Source: Cyanoderma ruficeps
Lineage: Eukaryota; Chordata; Aves; Passeriformes; Timaliidae
Length of the DNA stretch: 64,000 nt
NCBI GenBank assembly: GCA_008694505.1
Contig: VZDJ01000623.1
Coordinates: 4,832,442-4,896,441, forward strand
Direction of reading: 5' to 3'
This document shows, in pieces, positions 13,101 through 24,015 of the stretch (position 1 is its first letter; every line of letters begins with the position of its first letter). The position numbers were made by a program, and so were the translations under genes. The notes under the pieces are model-generated. The model ran no database searches and was not told the DNA's origin. It saw only the letters and a program-made list of their open reading frames with translations.

Positions 13101-15500
13101 ATGAGAGAGCTCTTACACAGACATTAAATCTGTAATTGGCATTTTTGCAGCCTATTTCAACACTTTGGCATCAATTCCTCTGAGGGGGAAGGTATTCAAA
13201 TTGTGCATGGAAATTTGATGACTTTGGTGTCCACCTGAAATATAGGAAACCAGGTTTCCACTCTTTATTTCAACTGTGAAGAAATGTCAACAGGAAAAGA
13301 TGAAACTGAGTTTTTGCCTCTGGTATAGAGCCCATATCTCAGCCCTATGAACATTCTCTTTTTTCCCTCATATGGTTACAAAGTTGTACAGCAATTTCAT
13401 GGAGAACAGACAACACACAGACTCCATTCTTGCTCATGTATTCTTCTATGAAACCCTTGAAAAATATATAGAATGGTTTCTGTTTATCAAATTTAGAGAC
13501 ACAACCCTGAAAGTTTACACTCTGTTCCTCCACAATTTCACTACAGAAATCCATGTGGACTTAATCTTATCTGCCCATGGGGAATAAAGGGGATGATACA
13601 GTTTACTTTACTTCTTTTTTTTATAGGTTTTCATAAAAGTAAGCTCTGTGTCAAATGTTTGAAAAACTTGGGATGCAATCCTTTTGTAACCTATATTGGT
13701 GCAGATTTGGAACCACTTTGCTGGAGTTTCAATGACAGAACTGTGCCTATAAATTTCTCCAAGTGCCTGAAAAAGCATGTTGCTTAAGAAAGAAAAATAC
13801 AGTCTAGTCAACTAATCCTCCACTGTTGTCTCTTCTAAAAGAATTCTTTGTTTGCCTGTGTTATAGTAATAATTTAGGTAACATGCAGAAACATTCTTAG
13901 ACAGTTGAATGTGACAGTCTCTATTTTCAAGATCTTAGAATATTTCCTGAGATTATTTTGGAAGGTGTCAGTTGTCCACTCAGAGAATTTCCAGGCGTGT
14001 TCAGAAGCTGGAACTTCTTGTGGACTGATTTCAATAGTTTTCATAGAGACAACTTTTTTAGAGGGGGAGACATGGGTGAAGACAGATAGGAGCTATTCTG
14101 GGTCATGCAACCTCTGCTTCAAAAATGATTCCAGAATTTTTAATACGTTAACTAAATGAACATGATAAGGTCACATTCTACATTCAGAACTCAGTTAAAA
14201 ATTTCCCTTCCTTCACTGTCAGAAAAACTGAAAAGAAAAAACAAAACAAAAGCAACCCCCAAATGTTTGGTGTGTAACATGTATTTTCTAAAGAAAAATG
14301 ACGGAGGTTTTATAACTCTGTGGCATGCAAGAATTCTTTATGTCTACACCAAAAAGCAGGGTCCATCCATTTGCAAAACAATTTACATCACAGCACATCT
14401 TATGGTCTGCTTGTTCTGCTTCCTACAGAGGTCTGAGAGTCTTGAGACTTCCACAGGCATCGTGTTGGTGTCTGAAAGACAGAACAAACCCTCTCACAGT
14501 GATCTCATGGATAATTCAGTAAATGTGCATGATAATGTCTGAAGGATAAGATTTCCTTGTCTTATCATTGTATGAGATAAATTTAAGAGAAATATGCACG
14601 AAGGTGTTTAATTTATTCTGGTTTGTCACCTTCTGTTGGGTTTCCTTACAGCCTTCCTCTGATAAGGCAATGGGGGGAAGTGAAGGGAAGGCCACTGACA
14701 GAGGTGTTAACAGAAACACTTCGGTAATGCTTCAGTCCTACAAAAACACATGAACAGCACATGTTCCATTCATCTGTTCCCTTTCACACTGTACTATCAG
14801 TGAAAAAGTTGTAATTTTGTGTTAAAAGAACAACTTTGCTTACATCCACCAGAAGAGGAAGTTAATGTATTTTTAGGAATAAAGTTGCATTTTGAGTCCC
14901 ACAAGATGAGTATAAAATATCTGTCTGGACATTAAATGTCTTATTTACAGGGATAGAAAGGAAAGAGATCTCATGATCCATTAAAAACGTGAGTCTTTTC
15001 CTGTTGAGGGATGGGATGCCCCTGCACTGCCAAGACATCAGCAAACTTCTACACTGCCTGGTCATTCCTTCTGTTCTCACACAAATTTGGCAGCTATGGG
15101 AATACATCATTGTGTGATTACAAGGCTCTGCCATTGTGGCCTTGCCTGAAGATACAAATGCCTTTTATAGAGAGGGTAGGACTTTAGTTGTCTGTGATGT
15201 TTTCCGATACTGGTCATGCTACAGATAGTTCTGAAAATTGGAACAATGATAAGATCATAGTGATCTTTTTGAAACACAATACGAATGTGTTTGAGTAATG
15301 GTTTTTAGTCCTTCTCGGAGTATCAAAGCTCAGGACAGCAAAAAATGGAAACAAATAGCATATATTGAAAAATATGTATTCAGGATTCATTAAAATGCTC
15401 TAAAATTCTGGATATGCAGTTCTAGTTGACTTAATTGGGAACTTAACCCTAACCTTAATCCCCTTCATATTTCATTGCTGTTTTTTTTGCCTTTAAAGAG
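10161..15500. other. Non-coding sequence with weak exon-like sites
   Basis: I found no firm gene in this 5.3-kb stretch. Several open stretches of 60-130 codons (for example 13905-14159 and 14156-14542, plus strand) have no supporting splice sites or recognisable domains. A possible small exon at 13151-13191 is listed separately. A two-unit telomere-like motif (TTAACCCTAACC, 15443-15454) is present and is too short to mean anything. Around 13130-13200 the sequence is slightly GC-richer. Confidence 0.5.
13151..13191 (+). CDS. Weak candidate small exon
   Basis: A T-rich acceptor (GCATTTTTGCAG) ends at 13150 and a donor GGGAAG/GTATTC begins at 13192. The donor resembles the AAAG/GTATTA donor of the exon at 30432. 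If entered in phase 1, the 41 bases read YFNTLASIPLRGK and leave phase 0, which is what the exon at 17751 needs. A second frame is also open, so the coding signal is weak. I list it because it fits the phase and orientation of the downstream exons; chance is the more likely explanation. Confidence 0.15.
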
Positions 15501-15502
15501 GG

Positions 15503-15534
15503 CCCTGCCCAACCCCTCAGTACCCCCAACCCCC
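15503..15534 (-). other. Canonical G-quadruplex motif, minus strand
   Basis: On the minus strand the bases read G5-TT-G5-TACTGA-G4-TT-G3-CA-G3: five G runs with loops of 2, 6, 2 and 2. This satisfies the standard pattern of four G3+ runs with loops of 1-7. It stands out in sequence that is otherwise strongly AT-rich. It lies about 2.2 kb upstream of the exon at 17751. Formation in cells is inferred only. Confidence 0.85.
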
Positions 15535-17499
15535 ACCAAAAAATAAAATAAAAAATTGATGGACCAAGCCTGATAGCTGTAGTTACAGCACAAAATACTA
15601 GAGCGTAATAACTTTCCTTATTGCAAGATTGTATTTGGTTTTTATGCTATTTTTGACAAGGTAATAAATGCTTCTAAGCACTTACTAAAATTAGTAAAAT
15701 GGTAAGATTATAAATGAATGTGAAACAATGGCGCTGAGAGATCTTTGCAGTTTTTTCTCTTTATGGCCTTTATCAACCTCCAATTTTCCAGGTTGTATGG
15801 GAATGCCAAAAATGAACTGAACTGTTCCCTTTTGTACTTTATTTCCACTTATCTTTTAATATAGTACTTAATTTTCCACAGAAAGCCAAAAAATTCCAGA
15901 TGACAGACAGAAGATGTGGACATTAGTACAGATCATTCCTAAGACAACTGATTGGGGTACATTTTTAGCCAATTCTAATGAAAGCCACGGCAGTTACAAA
16001 TAGAGATCTATGTTTATACAATAATTTATGGTTCTAATAATGCCACTTATATGAATAACATGTTTCTTATAAACTGGATAATAAACTATATGCTAAGACC
16101 ATAGCAGGCTGATGGCACATTTGTTCCTGCATTTTTAATCAAATGTGACTCTAGGGACCAGGTACTACAGTCCTGATTTTACATCCTTTCATGGCTGGGC
16201 AGGGGCTGGGGGAGGGAAATCACCCCAAATCATAAAGGGAAAGTGTAGAGCAATATTGCTTAGCCTGAAAGTTCACTGAATCTTTCATTTCTACCTCTTT
16301 GCATCACAGGAAGGAGAATATAAAGGAACTGTCATTTAGAAATGAATGACCCTTGCATTGAAGTAATAAAAGCAAAGTTCCTCAGAATCCTTCCAGATGA
16401 AAGATGCTGTATAAAAGTAGGATTGGTAGTGGTGGTCTGTAGTTGCACTGACACTGCTCAGTTATGAGCTCTAGAGAAACCGAGGAGGGATTTAGAATAC
16501 TTGTGAAGTAGCTTGCCGCAAGCGTTTTTGGATATTATTGCATTGCAGATCCAAACACATTAAATCCATTAATAAATTCTTTGGAAAATCCTTCTGGAAA
16601 ATAATTACTCTGGAATTTATTTATTATTTGATAAGCCCATGTATATCTGGAAAAAAAATATCATTTAGAAAAGGAACACGTGTTTTGTGGAAGTTATCAT
16701 ATGGAAACAAAGAAGGAATACTCTGTCCTATCTTACTGCTCTGAAACAACTGTAATTACAGTCCTAAACTGCATTTTTGCAAACTTAAACTGAGATAAAG
16801 AATTTAGCTATAAAGTTTAATATCTTTTCTTTACAGATTCTTTACTGAAAAAAATATTATTAACTAATTTTCCTATTGTTTCACAAAGCTCATTGAAAAG
16901 AGTTCAATTGAACTGATAAAACATACTCCAGGAAAATCTTGATTCTGATGAAGATTCATTTATAGGAGGAAGGAGAAAAAAAATGCTGCTTTTGAAATAT
17001 TGCATTAGAAATTTCTGCATTATTGCTTTCATTTTTTAAATTTCAAAATGAACTAGGCAAGTAAGGCCTCGAAAAGAGTGCTGTGTGTATAACTGAACAG
17101 AAGGTGACAGCTAAGTTTGTTGCAAGTTTATAATTCACAGGGATATGTGTCTTGTTAGGTTAAAAAGGAATATCCACAGGTAAAGTAAGCCTGTTTTAGC
17201 ATTTTTGTATCATTTTGTGGCTCTAAACTAAGGCTAGAAAAATGTGACTGTAGTGTATATTGCTTCTAGAAATTTCTTGTGTGACCTCTTAATATCATTT
17301 CATTGTAGTTCACAGGAGGTCACAGTTTCTGCAAAACAGAGTTCTTCAGAAATAGTAAAAAATTAACTTTGCTTTTTCTTAAAAAATGGAAAATGTTTTG
17401 CACTTTTTTTTTTTACTTCTCATTGAAAACTATTTTATTTTTCAATCAGTTGCTGACTGTGTAAGAATTCTTAAAAACTTCCAAACTGCTGTGGATAAT
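15535..17499. other. Non-coding sequence upstream of first firm exon
   Basis: Apart from a second quadruplex motif at 16197-16216, I see no gene or recognisable repeat. An 8-bp inverted repeat, GTGACCTC (17281-17288) and GAGGTCAC (17316-17323), contains nuclear-receptor-like AGGTCA half sites separated by 27 bases; this spacing is not typical of a receptor dimer site. Confidence 0.5.
16197..16216 (+). other. Canonical G-quadruplex motif, plus strand
   Basis: The bases read G3-CA-G4-CT-G5-A-G3, four G runs with loops of 2, 2 and 1. Short loops of this kind give the most stable class of predicted quadruplex. It lies about 660 bases downstream of a second motif on the opposite strand and about 1.5 kb upstream of the exon at 17751. 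This is seen directly in the sequence; structure and function are inferred. Confidence 0.9.
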
Positions 17500-17740
17500 C
17501 TGTCATCCTGCATATAAACAGCTTTCTGGGCATATGAGTTTTGTTAAATCAGGATTGTCTCGTGTAATCTCATGATTTTACCTCAGAACCAACAATGTAA
17601 TTGTTGGAATTGTTATTCGCTTGTTACTTGATTAAATTGTTCATTTCTTCCTGACAAGTAACTGTTGTGCAGTTCTGTAGGTTGTTATCTTCCGAGCTCT
17701 CGTGCCCCACAGAGGCATAATTGAGTTAATTTCTGTTCTT
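17500..17740. promoter_or_regulatory. Enhancer-like block with a perfect SOX-type palindrome
   Basis: The block just upstream of the exon at 17751 has a mixed, non-repetitive composition with several CpGs and TAAT/ATTA cores, resembling conserved non-coding elements. It contains a perfect inverted repeat, CCAACAAT (17589-17596), spacer GTA, ATTGTTGG (17600-17607). The ACAAT/ATTGT arms match SOX HMG-box core sites arranged head to head. Conservation cannot be tested here, so the regulatory call is inference. Confidence 0.35.
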
Positions 17741-17750
17741 TTCTATCTAG

Positions 17751-17874
17751 ATACCTGCTGTTCTTTCCCAGCATCTTTCTCCTGCTCCATTACCCAAGCA
17801 ACACTATGAAATCTGTGTAGAGACAATAAAGTCAATTGGTCAGAAAATGGCTCTTGGTTTGCCTAATGCTGCAG
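17751..17874 (+). CDS. Coding exon of an unidentified spliced gene (exon A)
   Basis: The exon is 124 bases. It is preceded by a strong pyrimidine tract ending TTTTCTATCTAG and followed by a consensus donor, CAG/GTAAGA. Only the frame beginning at the first base is open; the other two hit stops. It encodes 41 residues starting IPAVLSQHLSPAPLPKQ, with HYEICVETIKSIGQKMALGL further on. It enters in phase 0 and ends with a single G (phase 1). The alternation of hydrophobic residues suggests two amphipathic helices, as in HEAT/ARM-type repeats; that is inference from the pattern. Its last G joins to the AA that starts the exon at 30432 to give Glu. The gene is not recognised; it could belong to any large helical-repeat protein. 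Confidence 0.78.
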
Positions 17875-20800
17875 GTAAGACCAGAATATTTAATTACGGG
17901 ATTGTCAAAGTGCCATGATGGAGGGAGAGGACAGTGCAAAAAGAAAAAAAATATGTTTTAGAACTTTAAACTTAAATGAGTTTAAATATTACCTCTCACC
18001 TTCCATTATCTCTTCAATCTTCTTAAACCAAAATATTTTACCCTAGTTCGTTCATGACTGTTTCAGACATTTTTGCAGGAACAAACAGCATCCCTATAGC
18101 TGAGCTAATCATGTCAGCAAGCAAAGTATATGATTGCATCAATTAGAAAAGATGATCTATGGTAAATGGAAGTTCAGAAACTGTGACATTTTCTGTTTCA
18201 CAGGATTCCTTCCACCATGAAGTAGGTTGTAGTTTGCAGGCTGAAGCAAGGCCAAACACGTGGGTTTGGATTGAATTCATGCACCAGTAATTGTCATCCT
18301 ATGTTTTTGAAAACTCCTAGACTGGAGATAATCATTGATTTGCCATTATTTTTCTTCTCTTTTGCATGTGACACATCATTACTAGAAGCTTGTTCCCTTT
18401 GCCTCATAATTCAGATTCTTGGCACACCAAGTTGAATTTATGGTTAAGGGCAGTGAAAATCATTCACAGCTGTCTGTTGGTTAGGTGTTATTTGGGCTTA
18501 AAGATGATAAACTTGGTGCTGCTTCAACCCAAAATTGAGAATTCCAAGTCTCTGACTTAAACATGCCAATTTTCATACCCAATTTTCTTCTTTCTTTACT
18601 GTTTTGGACATGTGGCGGACGCTTTGCAGGCAGTGTTGTCCAAACACTGATGCCTGGAGCCAAACTGGGTCTGAATCAACAGTGAACAGATATTGTCCCA
18701 ATGGGAACATTAGTTTAATTTTCCACTATTGTATTCTTCAACAATATAGACTTTAATTTCCAGTCAAGGTAATAACCATAACAAAAGATTTGAATTAATG
18801 GTATTTAAAATTTGGAATGGTGCAGTTGCAATGATTAGTTGTAAATCCTTTAATCCATTTTGAAATTTGTCTGAGCTCCACTTGCAGCACTTATCCAAAT
18901 AGATGATTCCTTTTTTTTCCCTTTTGTTTGCAAATTGTAAGCTCTATTTCTAAGCAGAGATATGATAATACAGCATCCACTTACCATCTATGAATCAATA
19001 TTTTGGCATCTGGCTGGGTGTTGAAAAGTCCATTTGGAATTACATATCCAGGATATTTTGTTAGGCCTTATTAAGCACATTCCAGCTTGTCCTTTCTCTG
19101 ATGTTCAGAGGTGTTGGTTCCCCATTTCTGTGCCTGAGATCCAACACCAGAAGCAGTAAAGCTGTGGATCATTTGGCAAGAACTCACAGCATGTAGGATG
19201 CCAGCTGAGCCCAGCCAGCCTGGACTGAGGCTACAGCTATTAAGAAATAAAACCTGCTTAGGGGCTGGTTCTGTCAGGTCTGTGCCTGCTGCAGAATCTG
19301 AACTAGTAGCAATCTGAATGGAGATTTATAGCTAATATCTACTGCCTTGACACACTTCAGGAAATGCAAAGGAAATTGCATGAGGCCAGAAATGACTTCT
19401 CAGTCAATGAAATTAGGTCCCATGTTCACTGTTTCTTGGTGGCTCCTGGTCAAACTTGCTCAGATTACATGTTAAAGGACAGGATGAGTGGTTTTGTGGG
19501 TTGTATTTTAAGTTCTCTGCTCTACCAGAATGATCTGTGATGTAGAAGTCAACTTGTGGTCTCTCTGGGTCTCATACCTTCTGGAGTTATGAAGATTCTT
19601 GGGCTGAAACTTAGTTGCTTGAGGTTTCTGTGCCAGAAGAAAAGTCTGGCTTGTACACTGAGAATCTCTGAAAAGTTTGCATTCTGGGGAACTTCTGTGC
19701 AATTTGAGAATGGTGAAATATCTTGGCTTTTGATCACTTTGTCAATTAGCCTAAATTAACGAGCTTCCTTACGGGCATCTTTCAGGAACCTAAATGAGTG
19801 CAGTATATGCTGTCAGAAGAATTGATTATCAAGTCATTTGGTTTGCAAAGCAACTCCTACAAAAACAGAATGAATTATAGTAAATGTGTTTTTAAGCTCT
19901 TCTGCTCATAAAACCCATTATAGTCAGGGCAAGTATTTATTGACAGCACAGTTTTTTTGTGTGTATGATTTATAAAAAAGACAAATTTCAATACCAGGAG
20001 AAAACAGTGCCTTTGTATATAAAGTGAGGAGAAAGATGTATATCACTCTAGGACCATGCCTATTAACTTTCTCAAGGGTACCTTTTATCAAGGCTTTTCA
20101 GTACCTGCATTCGAACCAAATAAATCACTTGAAAAATTTCTAAGATGGAAAAGTTATTCCACTGTTCCCTGTGTGCCTAGTTTGCATCAACGATGGCTCA
20201 TGCTTCAGTGGATTTCTTATTGAACTCTTCAGTTGGTAGTTGCCATGATTTAGAAAGCCATCCTTTCATTTAACAAAGCACATTTCAAGTACGCTACGGT
20301 CTTCAAGATCATTATTAAAGATGTTGACATCCTGCTTTTCTTTCTCAGCAGATTGCTGACCTCTTAATGCCTGACAAGCTCTTTTGCTTTCACGGGTATG
20401 AGCATCTTGCTTTAGACCATAAAGTGTAAAATATTCTAAACAGATGGACACAGCAGTACAATGGTCTATTGAAGTCCAAAATTATTTAAGATACTTGAGA
20501 TTTAATCTTACTTATCTGCATTGGAAAGTATGTCCCAATTTAATCAAAAGTTCTGTTTATTCACAACCCAGTAAAAAGAAAGGCTGCCATTAGTCTAGGC
20601 AATTTACAGATAATTCAACTTATAGAAATTAATGACAAAGAAGGAAACAATAAATTTGTAAACAAATTAAAAGTCAGTATTGAAGAAAAATGCAGAATTA
20701 GAACAAAAAAGACATGTATTGAAATATAATTTTAAGTTAAAACATTAACAGAAATTTTTTTGATTAAAAATAGCTTCAGGAATTTGCAGAGAAGTCATTA

Positions 20801-21107
20801 ATAAAAGAAATATTTAGTCTCAACATATTTCAAAGAGTCTATTTAATTTTTAAGAATAAAAAGTCACTATATCTCTCTCATAAAATAATTTTTTCATAGA
20901 AAATAGGTAATGGTATATATATGGCCAACAGGTGACACTGTTACCAATTCAGAGTAGAAATTCAGTCTCAACATATCATATCCCCATTTAGAACTTTGGC
21001 CAAGAGGTCAAAGAGGTCTACTAAATACTGTAGACCCAGGGTCTCATGTTGCTTTTCCTTGTAAGTGCAAGTCAGAGCACTGTAAAGAAACAAGCAAACA
21101 TTCAAAA

Positions 21108-21140
21108 GAAAAAAAAAAAAAAAANAAAAAAGAAAGAAAG
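21108..21140. repeat. Poly-A run with an ambiguous base
   Basis: A long A run broken only by single G bases carries an N at 21125 and continues into GAAAGAAAG. This is probably a slippage-prone simple repeat whose length was not resolved in the assembly. Protein frames read across it are artefacts. Confidence 0.9.
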
Positions 21141-22766
21141 ACAAGGAGGGGTGGGGAGAAGAACAGCTTTGAAGCATTTTCTTTCATCCCCATGTGGATC
21201 AGGATCACTCTCAAGAAATTATCTTTTTCAGGCTGTACTGTTATACAAAGCAGCTGGATAAACAAACTGTTGAGTCATAAAAAGGAGGAGAAGGTATATC
21301 AGCAAACTTCTTTAATCATCAGAGTTGAAATCAGCTCCCCGATAATCTGAGACAAAAGCAGACACAGAAACATTATATTCCTTTTCATTTTATTTCTTGT
21401 TGAAATCTTGATAGGCATGTCATTATTTCTACCTGCCTGCAATTGGAACTGAGGATTGGCATTGAAATTTCAGTGAAACTTTGGAAAGAAGTATTGCAAT
21501 TTTTTCAGAATTTAGATGAAATCAACATGAGGTTTAAAGTTTACATTTTCATAAATCCTAACAACAATTTTTATATTTATTTTCTATTGAACAAATAATT
21601 TCAAGTTCTCAACACCATCCCCAAAAAGAAGAGGAATAATCAATGGTGCCTGCAATGAAACAAAAATATTTTGGGACCATTGAAAAAACCCTGCTTCTTA
21701 AAATGGTGTGCTGGCCCAGCTCTCAGCTGATTCACAGTGTTTTACTGCTGCCATAAATATGGTAGTGCAAAAGAGAAAAGTTCAAAGAACAGTTGCATAT
21801 TTGTGCTCTGGGCCAGTCATGGGACAAAGGCCGTCAACAATCAAAGCAAATGAGGGATGGTTAGTATATTCTGCAGGAGTTGCTCACATTCTTGAAGCAT
21901 CAGTCTTCAAATAAATTACTGTGATAAACCTGTAACAGGGACCCTCCTTAACAGTTACATCTCTGTGAACAGCACAGAGAATGGCAGAGCATTAAGCTAA
22001 CAAATGTTCCACATTAAAGCTTCAGGATCAATAACATTTTTAAGATGTTATCAAACAAAGCATTCAGTGTTGGAAGCAACAGCCTCAGCCTTATACAGAT
22101 AAAAACTGTAGCAGCTTCAGTGTCTCTGCAAAAATGCAGTTGCAGAGCCAAAATTCCCATTGTTCCTTAATGTTTATATTGCACTATAGTGAGAAGATGC
22201 TCAATAGGAACTAAAATTAGTTGCAGACACACTTACAAGGAAGAAAATATACATATAAGTGCTATAATAACCCTTTTCTGCTTTGTGGAATGAAGCAGTC
22301 TTCCAAGTGTGGAATGCAGGTCTTTCTGCTTGGTGCTCTTGAGGGAAGAAGGAGATCCTTCCGTGGCAAGGTTGGATGGGTCACTGGAATGTTGAAGTGT
22401 GGGTGACACGTGCCATCACTGTCTACCAGCTGCAAAGATCCAATGTTGTCAGATTAGTGAAGCATTCACTTCAGTCCTCGGAAGGAAAACCCTTTCCAGT
22501 TGCTGGAATGAACTGATGGAATAAGATTAATTAGAAGCAGAGAACAGTGTCAGCTTCCTGAGACAGAGACAGCTGAGCTGTTCTCAAGATGAGATTATGT
22601 CCTTGTCTGAATGAATTAGAGGTCTACACAGAAATACACAAAAGATTAAATTTGTGTACGGTGCACAAAAAAAACCTACAAACTGTGCGTGTAATCATTT
22701 GGGGTGGGATCCAGTTCTGGATTTAGACACCTAACTGGAGACATCTCATGTTCCTCAGGGATGTCT

Positions 22767-22776
22767 CCATATATGG
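22767..22776. promoter_or_regulatory. Perfect CArG-box palindrome
   Basis: CCATATATGG is an exact match to the serum response factor consensus CC(A/T)6GG and is fully palindromic. A single site inside a large AT-rich intron may be chance. No neighbouring ETS-type site is obvious. Confidence 0.35.
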
Positions 22777-23474
22777 CCAAAATCTAAGCTCCCTTTGTAG
22801 TCAGTGCAGACTCATTGATGTACTTAGAATCTGAAGAACTATAATGCTGTGAAAATCCAGTTTCTACTCTTGCAGTCAACGTTTCTCCCTTATTCAGCGC
22901 CCAAAATTTATCTTTTTCATTAAAAAGATAGAAGCTACTGTAGCATTAGAGTCCATGTGTTCGTTTTTCAACAGAAAAACAATGAAATTTAAAAAATAGA
23001 AAAAAAATCCTGTATGCTTGTCGCTGTAGGACACGAAAGATGAGAGACTCCAAATATTTTAGAAGGCAAAGATTGTGGAAAAAAGGCTTTTATTGTATAA
23101 TTCTTACTACCTTTTATAAGGTGTTCCGATACAGACTTAACATGATTGGTGAATAGGAATGACACCTCTCTAATCCCATTGTTTTTACTAGACAGACAGC
23201 AAAACACCACCTGGAGAAAGATTGTTTTGAGAAAGGATGGTTGTTTGCCAAGATTGTTTTGAGAAGAAACTTACTTGCGAAATTTTTCCTTGGAAAAAGT
23301 TAGCAGCTGCTAGCAGGCTAAAATCTCTCAGACCCAGAAATATCAGGCCCACATATGCTTCTCTGAAATTTTACCTGTAACCAGGAAAATCATGATAGTG
23401 TCTGGAAAACTCCAAGCAATTATTTGCTAATTAATGATTGTAACAGAAAAGAAATCCATGTTTGCTCTTTGCTT

Positions 23475-23558
23475 TATCTTCTTTCTTTCCTTTTCATTTT
23501 CCCACCTTCCTTTCTCCCTTTCATCCTTCCATTCACAGTTCATTCTTTCACTTCTTTG
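23475..23558 (+). repeat. Pyrimidine-rich tract (TTCC/TTTC type)
   Basis: About 80 bases are almost entirely C and T on the plus strand, with irregular CTTT, TTCC and CCTT units, broken only by a few A and G bases. It is a degenerate polypyrimidine simple repeat. Such tracts can act as decoy splice acceptors; no credible exon follows it. Confidence 0.75.
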
Positions 23559-23959
23559 GAAAAAGATAAAAAGCATGTTTGTCTAGAACTCAGTTTTCAG
23601 TGGTCTGGTAATATTTCTGCAATTTTACCATCTTGTTGAAAAGGCCTTTATCTGATTAGAAATTCAGGATAATGACTTGCAAAATAGTTAAATTGACTAA
23701 TTCACTCACTGACTGATAAGAGATTCTGGTGATTTTCCTTGTCCAAGGGTTAGTACACATGAAGAAGGGCAAAATACAGTACCTGAGGAAAACATGTTTT
23801 GAGGAGCAGAACATTTCTGTAGTAAAATTTTAAAAATGGATAAATTCACACTTGTTTTTCTAGACTGGAGAGTAAGAAGCTAATAAATTTTAGAAGCTAA
23901 AATTAGAATCCATTCTGTTCCTCGGGTACAGTGCTAGAAACAGATTTTTTACCCTGGCC

Positions 23960-24015
23960 ATTGATTCACACTCCTGACTGCATGTCATTTTCCTCACCTT
24001 TGAAATGGAGACAGT
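23960..24015 (+). mobile_element. Possible MIR-type SINE relic
   Basis: The segment around TTTTCCTCACCTTTGAAATGG aligns with the well-known MIR core (a TTTCCTCATCTGTAAAATGG-like block) at about four of five bases over roughly 28 positions. Flanking similarity is too decayed to define the ends. MIR elements are old core-SINEs found across amniotes, so a relic in a bird is plausible; chance similarity cannot be excluded. Confidence 0.3.

Noticed and set aside
14156..14542. Plus-strand 128-codon open stretch
   Set aside because: No domain, no splice support and composition like its surroundings; such lengths arise by chance in 64 kb.
15443..15454. Telomere-like TTAACCCTAACC
   Set aside because: Only two CCCTAA-like units; too short for an interstitial telomeric repeat.
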